Positions 26,888 to 34,962 of a stretch of DNA of 64,000 nt are shown in pieces. Positions within the stretch are counted from its first letter, which is position 1. Each line of letters opens with the position of its first letter. Both the position numbers and the translations under genes were made by a program. Origin of the DNA: Microbacterium sp. 1.5R (GTDB lineage: Bacteria; Actinomycetota; Actinomycetes; Actinomycetales; Microbacteriaceae); contig NZ_CP018151.1 of NCBI RefSeq assembly GCF_001889265.1, positions 2,480,001-2,544,000 of the forward strand, in the 5' to 3' direction. The notes beneath the pieces are model-generated. The model worked only from the letters and a program-made list of their open reading frames with translations. It was not told where the DNA came from and ran no database searches.

Positions 26888-28084
26888 ATGGTCGACGCAC
26901 TCCGCACCGCCGCGGCAGCGAATCCCGGGGCGGGCGAGATCTTCCAGATCCTTCGCGACGGCACCGCCCGCACCAAAGCCGAGCTCGCGACCATCACGGG
27001 TCTCGCGCGGTCGACCGTCGCGCTGCGGGTCGATGCCCTGCTCGCCGCCGACCTCCTGCGACCGGCAGGCGAGGCGGTCTCGACGGGCGGCCGACCGCCT
27101 GCGCGACTCGCCTTCAACTCCCGTGCCGGAGTCGTGCTCGCCGTCGACCTCGGTGCCACTCACGCCACCAGTGCCGTCGCCGATCTCGCCGGCGTGATCC
27201 TCGACTCGCGCACCCGCACGATCGACATCGGCGACGGGCCCGAGAGCCTCCTCGATCTGATCCTCGACGATGCGGGCGCTCTCCTCGAGGCCTCCCGCGC
27301 TGCCGGCATCCCGTTGCTCGGGGTGGGCATCGGCGTGCCGGGTCCCGTCGAGCATTCGACCGGGCGACCGACCAACCCGCCGATCATGCCCGGCTGGGAC
27401 CGCTTCGACATCCCCGCCTACGTGCAGCGCACGTTCGACGTGCCGGTGCTCGTCGACAACGACGTGAACATCCTCGCGCTCGGCGAGCAGGCCACCACGT
27501 GGCCGCACGTCGATGACCTCGTGTTCGTGAAGGTCTCGACCGGCATCGGGTCCGGCATCATCGCCGGCGGACAGCTGCAGCGCGGCGCGCAGGGATCGGC
27601 CGGCGATCTGGGGCACGTCCAGGTGCCGAGCGGCGCAGGCTCGACGAGGGAGCCCGGCGACGAGCGCGACCTCGAAGCGCTCGCGAGCGGGTCGGCGCTG
27701 GCCGCAGCTCTGCGGGAGGCCGGGCTTGCGGCGCACAGTCCCGCAGATGTGGTCGACCTCGTCCGCTCGGGCAATGCCGCTGCGATCGAGGCGACCCGTC
27801 AGGCCGGCCGAGATGTCGGCGAGGTGCTCGCGACCGTCGTCAATCTGCTCAACCCGTCGATCATCGTGCTGGGCGGCAGCATCGCCCGCGCCGGCGAGCA
27901 CCTTCTCGCCGGGGTGCGCGAGGTCGTCTATCGACGATCCATCCCCCTGGCGACCCAGCACCTCGCCATCGTGCAGTCGCAGGCGGGTGACCGGGCAGCC
28001 GTGCTGGGCGCCGCGATCATGGTCGCCCGCGAGGTGCTCTCACCCGCGAACGTCGACCGCTATGTGGCGACGAAGGCGCGCTGA
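26888..28084 (+). CDS. ROK-family transcriptional regulator
   Basis: A 398-residue regulator with an N-terminal winged helix-turn-helix (about residues 15-80, TKAELATITGLARSTVALR) and a ROK sugar-kinase-like domain beginning at AVDLGATHATSAV with VDNDVNILALGE. The zinc-binding Cys cluster usual in ROK proteins is absent: after GDLGHVQV there are no cysteines. This suggests a non-kinase sensor. It is divergently placed and probably represses the sugar operon until an inducer binds. Confidence 0.88.
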   Translation: MVDALRTAAAANPGAGEIFQILRDGTARTKAELATITGLARSTVALRVDALLAADLLRPAGEAVSTGGRPPARLAFNSRAGVVLAVDLGATHATSAVADLAGVILDSRTRTIDIGDGPESLLDLILDDAGALLEASRAAGIPLLGVGIGVPGPVEHSTGRPTNPPIMPGWDRFDIPAYVQRTFDVPVLVDNDVNILALGEQATTWPHVDDLVFVKVSTGIGSGIIAGGQLQRGAQGSAGDLGHVQVPSGAGSTREPGDERDLEALASGSALAAALREAGLAAHSPADVVDLVRSGNAAAIEATRQAGRDVGEVLATVVNLLNPSIIVLGGSIARAGEHLLAGVREVVYRRSIPLATQHLAIVQSQAGDRAAVLGAAIMVAREVLSPANVDRYVATKAR

Positions 28085-28113
28085 CCGCACCGCCGCCGCC
28101 ACACCGGCTGACC

Positions 28114-29253
28114 TCAGAGAGTCGCCTCGAAGGGATCGAAGTCGGCATCCAGCGAGCCCACCTCGTCGATCGTGCTCTCGACCTGCACGAAGCTGCGCGA
28201 TTCGGCGGCCTCTTCGATCGACAGCAGCGTGTCGAGCACGTGATATCCGAATTCCCCCGTGGCGACATGCGTCCGGCCGGCGGCGATCGACCGCGCCATG
28301 TCCAGCAGACCGACGCCGCGTCCCGAGAGCACGCCCTCCTGCTCGACATCGACGACGTCCTGCACGGTCGGCTCCGGCGGCACGAACACGCGGGACAGCG
28401 GTCGCGTGATCGTGATCGGTCCGCCGAACGTGTTGGGGTCGGGGATCACGATCGTGCCCTCGGTGCCCGTGATCTCGACGATGCCCTGGCGCAGCAGAGG
28501 TGAGTCGGTGCTGTAGAGGCTCTGCGCCTGTCCGCCCTGCTCGAAGTCCATCAGCACGCTCAGCGTCGACGGGATCTCGACCGGGAACTCCTGTCCGGCG
28601 AGCTCTCCCACCTGCACCGTGCGCGTCGGAGCACCCTGGAGTCCGAGGGCTGCGACGGCCGCCACCGGACCGAACACGTGCACGAGCGCCGAGACGTAGT
28701 ACGGCCCCATGTCGAGCAGCGGACCCGCACCCTTGGCATACAGGAACGCGGGGTTCGGATGGAAGATCTCCGGCCCCTGCCACTGGAACGTGGTCTGGGC
28801 GAAGAGGGGACGACCGATGTCGCCGCGGGCGATCGCGCGCTTCGCGGTCTGCACGCCGGGTCCGAGCACGGTGTCGGGGGCGACGCCGACACGGAGACCG
28901 GCGGCCTCCGCCCTCTGCAGCAGGCGCTGCGACTCGTCGCGGCTGACGCCGATCGGCTTCTCCGTCCACACGTGCTTGCCGGCGGCGAGGATCGCCTCCG
29001 ACACCTCGACGTGCACGGCGGGGATCGTCAGGTTCACGACGATGTCGATCTCGGGGTCGTTCAGCACGAGCTCGACACCGCCCGCGCGAGGAACGCCGTA
29101 CTTCTCGGCCTGCGCCTTCGCGCGGTCCTCGAGCAGATCGCCGACGGCGATCACGCGCACGTCGGGGAAGGTCGTGAGGTTCGACAGATACTGGTCGCTG
29201 ATGTTGCCCGCGCCGATGATCCCGACGCCGACGGGTCCGTTCCCGATCGCCAT
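28114..29253 (-). CDS. Gfo/Idh/MocA family oxidoreductase, second operon
   Basis: A 379-residue dehydrogenase with GIIGAGNISDQYL at the N-terminus, WTEKPIGVSRDE (conserved E-K) and LLDMGPYYVSALVHVFGP. Unlike the usual H-x-x-D, the active-site loop reads YYVSALVH, so the acid/base pair is altered and the substrate may differ from its paralogue at 25666. It overlaps the upstream TIM-barrel gene as TGATG and ends 30 bp from the ROK stop in a convergent arrangement. Confidence 0.86.
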   Translation of the reverse strand: MAIGNGPVGVGIIGAGNISDQYLSNLTTFPDVRVIAVGDLLEDRAKAQAEKYGVPRAGGVELVLNDPEIDIVVNLTIPAVHVEVSEAILAAGKHVWTEKPIGVSRDESQRLLQRAEAAGLRVGVAPDTVLGPGVQTAKRAIARGDIGRPLFAQTTFQWQGPEIFHPNPAFLYAKGAGPLLDMGPYYVSALVHVFGPVAAVAALGLQGAPTRTVQVGELAGQEFPVEIPSTLSVLMDFEQGGQAQSLYSTDSPLLRQGIVEITGTEGTIVIPDPNTFGGPITITRPLSRVFVPPEPTVQDVVDVEQEGVLSGRGVGLLDMARSIAAGRTHVATGEFGYHVLDTLLSIEEAAESRSFVQVESTIDEVGSLDADFDPFEATL

Positions 29254-30059
29254 CAGCCGGCGACCTTCTCGTCGAGGTAGACGCGGCTGCGCTCGACCGC
29301 ATCCCAGAGGTCGCCGTCGAAGTGGTCGAACTCGACGATCGCGAGCTCGAGAGCGGGGGCGGCCGCGATGGCCTCGATGAGCGGCACGGTGCCCTCGCCG
29401 GCTGCCACCTGATCGGCGGGCGGGTAGGCGCTCAGGAGCGCGGGATCGAGCGTGCCGTCCTTGGCGTGCACCGCGATCACGCGGTCCCCGAGGCGCTGCA
29501 GCAGGGCGACCGGGTCGACCCCGCCGCGTGCGACCCAGTAGAGGTCGACCTCGAGCACGACACGCTCGTCGAGCAGGCCGGCGAGCACCTCGAGCCCGGT
29601 GACGCCGTCGAAGACGGCCTCGAGCTCATGGGCGTGGTTGTGGTAGCCGACGCGCACGTCGACGGTCGCGCCGACGGCGGCCGCCTCGTTGAGCAGGCGC
29701 GCGGTCTCCGCGATCTGCTCGATCGACTCCCAGCGCGCGGGCTCCGTGTAGGGGTCGATGACGGTGCCCATGCCGAGCACCTTCGCCGCGGCGAACACCT
29801 CGGCGGGCGACGGCACCGGAAGAGTGGTCCCGCTGCCGTCCGGATTGACGAACGACTCGGAGGCGAGGAACGCGTGGCCGGAGGGAGCGGTCAGGCCCGC
29901 CGCAGACAGGGCGTCGGCGAGCGGCTGAGCCCGGCGCACGAAGTCGTAGGGCTCGACGGCGGTGAAGCCTCTGGCGGCCACCTCTTTCAGCGAGCCTTCG
30001 AGGTCGGTCTCGAGCTGATCCTTGATCGTGAACAGCTGGATGGAAGTCTGAATCGCCAC
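29253..30059 (-). CDS. Sugar phosphate isomerase/epimerase family TIM barrel
   Basis: A 268-residue xylose-isomerase-like TIM barrel with YHNHAHELE, VVLEVDLYWVARGG, VIAVHAKDG and LAIVEFDHFDGD as metal-site blocks. It starts at GTG (30057-30059) with GAAGGAG upstream. It pairs with the following dehydrogenase in a two-gene unit divergent from a TetR regulator, the third TIM barrel of this type within 12 kb. It is likely an enzyme for a keto-sugar or cyclitol. Confidence 0.83.
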   Translation of the reverse strand: MAIQTSIQLFTIKDQLETDLEGSLKEVAARGFTAVEPYDFVRRAQPLADALSAAGLTAPSGHAFLASESFVNPDGSGTTLPVPSPAEVFAAAKVLGMGTVIDPYTEPARWESIEQIAETARLLNEAAAVGATVDVRVGYHNHAHELEAVFDGVTGLEVLAGLLDERVVLEVDLYWVARGGVDPVALLQRLGDRVIAVHAKDGTLDPALLSAYPPADQVAAGEGTVPLIEAIAAAPALELAIVEFDHFDGDLWDAVERSRVYLDEKVAG

Positions 30060-30130
30060 GGGGTCTCCTTCGGTCGTCGGTGACGTGCGGGCTGCCTTCA
30101 CCCGTCTGTCCGAGCACGCTATCACCAAAT

Positions 30131-30146
30131 ACCTCCGCGCGGAAGT
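30131..30146. promoter_or_regulatory. Candidate TetR operator
   Basis: ACCTCCGCGCGGAAGT is a 16-bp near-perfect palindrome with a 10-bp perfect core (TCCGCGCGGA, 30134-30143). It lies just upstream of the TetR gene's -10 box (TAGACT, 30157-30162) in the divergent intergenic region, which suits autoregulation and control of the epimerase/dehydrogenase pair. Confidence 0.5.
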
Positions 30147-30168
30147 TTTCAATCTGTAGACTCGCCTC

Positions 30169-30780
30169 ATGAGTCAGGATCAGGATCGCCCGCGGCAGCG
30201 CGGTGCCTACGCGAAGGGCATCGCCCGTCGCCAGGAGATCCTCGATCGCGCCATCGAGGTCTTCGCCGCACGCGGAGCCGACCGCACGAGCCTCCGCTCC
30301 ATCGCCAGTGCCGTCGGCGTCACTCACGCGGCCCTCACCCACTACTTCGGGTCGCTGGAGGAGCTGCTCGTCGCGGTCTACCAGGAGAGCACGGCGCCCG
30401 GTCGCCAGCAGCCCGACGCCCTCCCGGCCGATGCGACCCCGGTCGAGCGGATGATCGAGTCCGCGCGCACCAACCGCGAGGTCCCCGGGCTCGTCCAGCT
30501 CTACTCGATGCTCGTCGCGACCGCACTCGAAGAAGGACACCCGGCTGCCCGCGAGTTCGCGACGACGCGCTTCGCGCGGTTGCGCACGGACATGGCCGCG
30601 CTCGTGCGAGAGCAGCAGGACACGGGTCTCATACGCGAGGACGTGGATGCCGAGGCCGTCGCCGCCCTGGTCGTGGCCGCCTCCGACGGCCTGCAGACGC
30701 AGTGGCTCCTCGACGACACCGCGCCGCAGCATGAGGCGCTCGCCCTGCTCGATCGACTGCTGCGTCCGACCTCTCGCTAG
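30169..30780 (+). CDS. TetR-family transcriptional regulator
   Basis: A 203-residue regulator. The N-terminal helix-turn-helix spans about residues 20-65 (RRQEILDRAIEVFAARG, then TSLRSIASAVGVTHAALTHYFG), followed by an all-helical ligand domain. A leaderless start is indicated by TAGACT six bases before the ATG. It diverges from a TIM-barrel/dehydrogenase operon and a palindrome lies between them, so it likely controls that operon. Confidence 0.9.
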   Translation: MSQDQDRPRQRGAYAKGIARRQEILDRAIEVFAARGADRTSLRSIASAVGVTHAALTHYFGSLEELLVAVYQESTAPGRQQPDALPADATPVERMIESARTNREVPGLVQLYSMLVATALEEGHPAAREFATTRFARLRTDMAALVREQQDTGLIREDVDAEAVAALVVAASDGLQTQWLLDDTAPQHEALALLDRLLRPTSR

Positions 30781-30789
30781 GGTGAGGGT

Positions 30790-31419
30790 GTGACAGCACC
30801 CGGCACTGATCGACGGTCGCCCTACGAGCGCGCGCTCGGCGAGCGCATCTCAGAACTCCACCCGAAGACCGCCTGGTATTTCCGCACCATCCCCGACGGG
30901 CATGTCGGAGTCGGCACGGGTGTGTTCACGAGCGCGGGCTCGCGCCATCGCTGGTTGTGGCCGGTGTTCCGCATCGCGGAATCCCTCGGAGTCGCGTTCG
31001 CCGGATGGGAGCACGACGTCCCGTTCCGCATCGAGAACCGCACGGTCGCGGGCGAGGCGCTGGCAGTCAGGCACTTCGATCTCCCAGGACGCACCTGGGT
31101 CATGCCCGACGTCGTCTCCCTCGGCGCGAACCGCATCCTCCGCAACGAGATCGGCCCCCGTCGCACGGTCGTCACGACCTTCGACATCGACGTGCGTGAC
31201 GGTGCCGTCGTGCTGACCATCCGCCGGGTCGGGATGCGGTTCGGGCGGCTGCGCATCACCGCTCCGCGCTTCCTGAGTCCGCGCATCGGTCTCGTCGAGC
31301 GCTGGGACGAACAGCGCGAGCGGCACCACGTGAACATGACCATCGACGCCCCGCTGCTCGGCCGCGTCTACGAGTACACGGGATTCTTCGAGTACGCGAT
31401 CGAGAGCGAGACCCCGTGA
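30790..31419 (+). CDS. DUF4166 domain-containing protein
   Basis: A 209-residue protein with a DUF4166-like domain of unknown function, recognisable by an N-terminal LHPKTAWYF-type block, HRWLWPVFRIAESLG, and a C-terminal HVNMTIDAPLLGRVYEYTGFF. There is no signal peptide. It starts at GTG with TAGGGT (30778-30783) six bases upstream, a box overlapping the TetR TAG stop. It overlaps the next gene by 4 bp (GTGA), and the two are often found together in actinobacteria. Confidence 0.78.
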   Translation: MTAPGTDRRSPYERALGERISELHPKTAWYFRTIPDGHVGVGTGVFTSAGSRHRWLWPVFRIAESLGVAFAGWEHDVPFRIENRTVAGEALAVRHFDLPGRTWVMPDVVSLGANRILRNEIGPRRTVVTTFDIDVRDGAVVLTIRRVGMRFGRLRITAPRFLSPRIGLVERWDEQRERHHVNMTIDAPLLGRVYEYTGFFEYAIESETP

Positions 31420-32402
31420 CGGATCCGATGCCCCGCTCCGCAGGACCCGTCGTGATCGGCGGATCGACCGGCTTCATGGGGCAGTACCTGATCCCCCGTC
31501 TGCGGTCAGCGGGGCGGGAGGTGATCACCGTCTCGCGATCCGGCGCCGACATCTCCTGGGGAGACCAGGCGGCGATCGATCGGGCCGTCGACGGTGCGTC
31601 GCTCGTGATCGGCCTGGCGGGCAAGAGCGTGAACTGCCGCTATACGCCCAAGAACCGCGCCGCGATCTTCCGCTCGCGGCTCGACACGACCTCGTCGCTG
31701 AGCTCCGCCATCGCGAAGGCCGCGAATCCTCCCCCACTGTGGGTCAACTCCTCGACGGCGACCATCTACCGTCATGCCGAAGAGCGTCCGATGACCGAGT
31801 CGTCGGGCGAGATCGGCACGGGGTTCTCCGTCGAGGTGGCCAAGGCGTGGGAGCGCGCGCTGTTCGCGGACGACCTCCCCCGGACGCGGCGGGTGGCCCT
31901 GCGCAGTGCGATCGTGCTCGGCCACGGCGGCGTGCTCGGCCCGCTGAAGAACCTGGCACGACTCGGCCTCGGAGGGGCGCAGCACGACGGGCGCTGGCCG
32001 ATCAGCCGCGCACGCCGCGCCGCGGGCACGGGCCACCGCCCCGGCGCACGCCGCGGACGACAGCGGTTCAGCTGGGTGCACGTCGAGGACGTCGCCCGCA
32101 TCATCGATTTCCTCGAGGTCACGCCGACCCTCGACGGGCCCGTGAACGCCGCATCTCCGAATCCGACCGACAACGCCGACTTCATGGCCACCGTGCGGCG
32201 GCTGCTGGAGGTGCGCATCGGTCCGCCGATGCCTCGGTGGATGCTCGAGCTCGGCGCCATCGGCATCCGCACCGAGACCGAGCTGATCCTCAAGAGCCGG
32301 TGGGTCATCCCCGAGAAGCTGACGCTCGCCGGGTTCGAGTTCGCGTATCCCCACCTCGAAGACGCCCTGCGGGAGTCCTTCGATCTCGAGCGCGTCGGCT
32401 AG
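31416..32402 (+). CDS. TIGR01777-family epimerase / SDR-type NAD-binding protein
   Basis: A 328-residue extended short-chain dehydrogenase-like protein of the TIGR01777 (SDR39U1, YfcH-like) family. It has Rossmann motif GGSTGFMGQYL, SLVIGLAGKSVNCRY, NSSTATIYRHAEE in place of the classical YxxxK region, and a C-terminal FAYPHLEDALRE. An Arg-rich loop before FSWVHVEDV appears in actinobacterial members and is probably normal. It is co-translated with the DUF4166 protein. Its true reaction is unknown. Confidence 0.85.
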   Translation: MTDPMPRSAGPVVIGGSTGFMGQYLIPRLRSAGREVITVSRSGADISWGDQAAIDRAVDGASLVIGLAGKSVNCRYTPKNRAAIFRSRLDTTSSLSSAIAKAANPPPLWVNSSTATIYRHAEERPMTESSGEIGTGFSVEVAKAWERALFADDLPRTRRVALRSAIVLGHGGVLGPLKNLARLGLGGAQHDGRWPISRARRAAGTGHRPGARRGRQRFSWVHVEDVARIIDFLEVTPTLDGPVNAASPNPTDNADFMATVRRLLEVRIGPPMPRWMLELGAIGIRTETELILKSRWVIPEKLTLAGFEFAYPHLEDALRESFDLERVG

Positions 32403-32797
32403 CTCGACGTGTCCGCGGCCCCGCTCGACGACGCGTCGCCCTCGTCTCGCCGGCGCTTCTCAATCTCCTGACGCAGCCGCCACTCCTCGATCTCACGATC
32501 GAGATCCGCGATCTGCTGCTCCGTGCTGCGAGCGTCGACCGGCGGGGCCTGGCGTGGCTCGGGTCTGCGGGTCGCGGGGCGCGCAGCCGGCCGCATCCGG
32601 GGAAGCCGCAGACCCGCCTCCGAGTACTCCCTGCCGATCGCGAACCACAGCAGACCGCCGATCAGCGGCAGGAGGATCACGATGATGATCCACGCCATCT
32701 TCGGCAGGAATCTCACCTGCGCATCGTCTCGGCGGATGATGTCGACCAGCGCGCCGATCATCAGCGCGATGACGAGGAGCGAGAACAGGAACGGCAT
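32399..32797 (-). CDS. PLDc_N-domain small membrane protein
   Basis: A 132-residue protein with two membrane segments (residues 3-18 and 33-54) around a short charged loop with RFLPKMAW, the phospholipase-D N-terminal (PLDc_N) domain, then a basic Pro/Arg-rich linker and a charged coiled-coil tail. There is no catalytic HKD motif, so it is not a phospholipase. A leaderless start follows TACCCT (32804-32809) by six bases. The stop overlaps the end of the convergent epimerase gene by 4 bp. Confidence 0.8.
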   Translation of the reverse strand: MPFLFSLLVIALMIGALVDIIRRDDAQVRFLPKMAWIIIVILLPLIGGLLWFAIGREYSEAGLRLPRMRPAARPATRRPEPRQAPPVDARSTEQQIADLDREIEEWRLRQEIEKRRRDEGDASSSGAADTSS

Positions 32798-32835
32798 GTG
32801 TTCAGGGTAGACGACGCCCGAGTCTCGCGCGCCTG

Positions 32836-33765
32836 CTACGGGAGGAGGTGACCCGCCGCGCGGAAGAGCTCGTACCACTCGGCGCGCGTGAGCTCGATGT
32901 CGGCGCCAGCAGCGGCATCCTGCACCCGCTGCGGGGTCGTGGTTCCGAGCACGACCTGCATCTTCGCGGGGTGACGCGTGATCCACGCCGTCGCGATCGC
33001 GATCGGTGCGACCGCGTACGACGCAGCCAGCCGATCGATCACGGCGTTGAGCTCGGCATACTCGGGGTTGCCGAGGAACACCCCCGTGAAGAAGCCGCCC
33101 TGGAAGGGCGACCATGCCTGGATCGTGATGCCGTTGATGCGGCAGTACTCGACGATGCCTCCGCCGTCGCGGACGATGCTCTGGTCCTCGCCTGCCATGT
33201 TCGCGGCGACCGGCTGCGCGAGGATCGGCGCGTGCGTGATCGACAGCTGCAGCTGATTGGCGACCAGGGGCTGAGTGACCGCGGTGCGCAGGAGGTCGAT
33301 CTGCCGCGGCGTGTGGTTCGAGACGCCGAACGAGCGGACCTTGCCTGCGGCCTCGAGCTCGTCGAACGCCCTGGCGACCTCCTCGGGCTCGACCAGCGCG
33401 TCGGGGCGGTGCAGCAGGAGAACGTCGATGTGGTCTGTGCGAAGCGCCGCGAGCGACCCCTCGACCTGGCGGACGATGTGCTCGTATGAGAAGTCGAACG
33501 TGCCCTCGGCGGGGTGGATGCCGCATTTGGTCTGCAGCACGATCTCGTCGCGCTCGGCGGCCGTGAGGTCCAGCGCATCGGCGAAGCGGCTTTCGCAGAC
33601 GTGCATGCTGCCGCCGTAGATGTCGGCATGATCGAAGAAGTCGATGCCGGCGCTGCGGGCGGTGTCGTACAGTTCACGGATCTGCGCATCATCCTTGTCA
33701 TCGATGCGCATCATTCCGGCGACGACGGCGGGGGCTGTGGCGGATCCGAAGGGGATGGTCTTCAT
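32836..33765 (-). CDS. Aldo/keto reductase
   Basis: A 309-residue NADPH-dependent TIM-barrel oxidoreductase. The catalytic tetrad is largely visible: Asp and Tyr in FFDHADIYGG, Lys in LQTKCGI and His in LLLHRPD, with the cofactor-loop region QVVLGTTTPQRV near the C-terminus. It resembles the YdhF-like branch. TAGCGT (33772-33777) lies six bases before the ATG, indicating a leaderless transcript. The substrate is unknown. Confidence 0.9.
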   Translation of the reverse strand: MKTIPFGSATAPAVVAGMMRIDDKDDAQIRELYDTARSAGIDFFDHADIYGGSMHVCESRFADALDLTAAERDEIVLQTKCGIHPAEGTFDFSYEHIVRQVEGSLAALRTDHIDVLLLHRPDALVEPEEVARAFDELEAAGKVRSFGVSNHTPRQIDLLRTAVTQPLVANQLQLSITHAPILAQPVAANMAGEDQSIVRDGGGIVEYCRINGITIQAWSPFQGGFFTGVFLGNPEYAELNAVIDRLAASYAVAPIAIATAWITRHPAKMQVVLGTTTPQRVQDAAAGADIELTRAEWYELFRAAGHLLP

Positions 33766-33783
33766 ACCCCCACGCTAGTGCGG

Positions 33784-33993
33784 TCAGGGCGTGAGCCGTG
33801 CGACCGATATGTCGAGCGCCTGCGCGATGTCGGCCAGATCGGCCACGGTGAAGTCGGCCTCACCCGCGAGCTTCCTGCGGAGCGCTGCGCGGGCGATTCC
33901 CGCTCGATCGGACAGCCAGGGTGTGTCCCGACCCCCGCGACGCAGTTCTTCTTCGATCGCATTCGCCACCGCACGTCGCACATCTGTCGTCAT
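33784..33993 (-). CDS. Small helix-turn-helix (Xre-like) DNA-binding protein
   Basis: A 69-residue protein made almost entirely of one helix-turn-helix (WLSDRAGIARAALRRKLAG, then DLADIAQALDISV). It has a leaderless start after TACTGT (34000-34005). It is divergent from another HTH gene at 34088 across 94 bp, so one may regulate the other. No toxin partner is visible, and the aldo/keto reductase upstream on the same strand has its own promoter. Confidence 0.72.
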   Translation of the reverse strand: MTTDVRRAVANAIEEELRRGGRDTPWLSDRAGIARAALRRKLAGEADFTVADLADIAQALDISVARLTP

Positions 33994-34087
33994 TCATAGA
34001 CAGTATCGCCGCATACGGGGTGCGACAAGCGTTCAGCGCACCAGTATGACGGCATCCTGGCTTCATGCCGGTGCTATCGTGACTCAC

Positions 34088-34465
34088 GTGAAGACACCGG
34101 GCGAGCAGTTCAATGCGGCGGTAGGCCGCCAGCTCCGCGCCGAGATCGCCGCCGCCGGCAGCAGCATCGCCGCGATGGCGCGCGAGGTCGGCATCGCGAG
34201 GAGCGCTCTCGACAACTACGTCACGGGCAAGCGCTCGATCCCGGTTCCCATCCTGTACGCGGTCAGCGCGGCCCTCGACATCGCACCGCACGTGGTGATC
34301 ACGCGTGCCGAAGAGCGGCTCCGTTCCGAGGGCTTCCGCGGCGGCGCCACGATCACCGCCCTGCACCCCCGCACCGATGTCCGTGGTCGACGCCAGGATG
34401 AATCCGAAGTCGCGTTCGAGTCTCCTCTCGCGCACGCTGACGACACCGACGATCTCTACGACTGA
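34088..34465 (+). CDS. Helix-turn-helix regulator, partner of the ImmA-like peptidase
   Basis: A 125-residue protein with an Xre-like helix-turn-helix around residues 20-60 (SIAAMAREVGIARSALDNYVTG) and an acidic tail ending in DDTDDLYD. The GTG at 34088 is chosen because TATCGT (34075-34080) is seven bases upstream; an in-frame GTG at 34079 is the alternative. It precedes an ImmA/IrrE-type metallopeptidase gene by 22 bp. In such pairs the peptidase often cleaves the repressor in response to stress. Confidence 0.72.
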   Translation: MKTPGEQFNAAVGRQLRAEIAAAGSSIAAMAREVGIARSALDNYVTGKRSIPVPILYAVSAALDIAPHVVITRAEERLRSEGFRGGATITALHPRTDVRGRRQDESEVAFESPLAHADDTDDLYD

Positions 34466-34487
34466 CGACCACCCGGCGAGGAGGATC

Positions 34488-34928
34488 ATGGAGGCCCTCC
34501 TTCGCCTGCTCGAAGAGAACGGGCTGCACCTCATCGAACGTCGAGGTCGGCGCCCCGGCGGCTACGAACCGCACACCGCGACCATCCGGGTGACCCCCGG
34601 TCTCAGCGCGAGGGCCACATCCAGCGTGATCGCGCACGAGCTCGGGCACGCGATGCTCGGTCACACCCCCACCGCGGATTCGTCGATCCGCGCGCGACAG
34701 GAGCGCCGAGCAGATGAGTGGGCGGCCCGACTGCTGATCGACGCCGACGCGTACGCCGAGGCCGAGAGAGCGCGAGGCACCCACCCCGCCAGCCTCGCCT
34801 TCGAGCTGGGAGTGACCGTCGAGCTCGTGACCGCCTATCGACGGCTGCTGCGTCGCGTCGGGGACACCACGTACGTCGGCGCGAGGATGGGGCGGGGCCA
34901 ATGGGAGCATCGCGTCCCGATCGCGTGA
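34488..34928 (+). CDS. ImmA/IrrE-family metallo-endopeptidase
   Basis: A 146-residue protein with the zinc-metalloprotease motif HELGH (VIAHELGHAMLGH) near residue 50 and the downstream Glu/Asp in RRADEWAARLLID, the hallmark of the ImmA/IrrE family. GAGGAGG precedes the ATG. By analogy with ImmA-ImmR and IrrE-DdrO it may inactivate the HTH protein encoded just upstream. There are no phage genes around, so it is either a stress module or a domesticated remnant. Confidence 0.82.
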   Translation: MEALLRLLEENGLHLIERRGRRPGGYEPHTATIRVTPGLSARATSSVIAHELGHAMLGHTPTADSSIRARQERRADEWAARLLIDADAYAEAERARGTHPASLAFELGVTVELVTAYRRLLRRVGDTTYVGARMGRGQWEHRVPIA

Positions 34929-34962
34929 CATGACGCCGGCGCGGCGCTGATTGAATGGCTGC

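Noticed and set aside
18547..30059. C-glycoside deglycosidase (CarB/CarC-type) locus
   Set aside because: The small CarB-like partner is not seen and the TIM barrels alone do not distinguish this from inositol or ketose metabolism.
31970..32080. Arg-rich segment in the TIGR01777-type protein looked like a frameshift or repeat expansion
   Set aside because: The frame stays open, the following FSWVHVEDV block is in register, and actinobacterial homologues have a similar loop.
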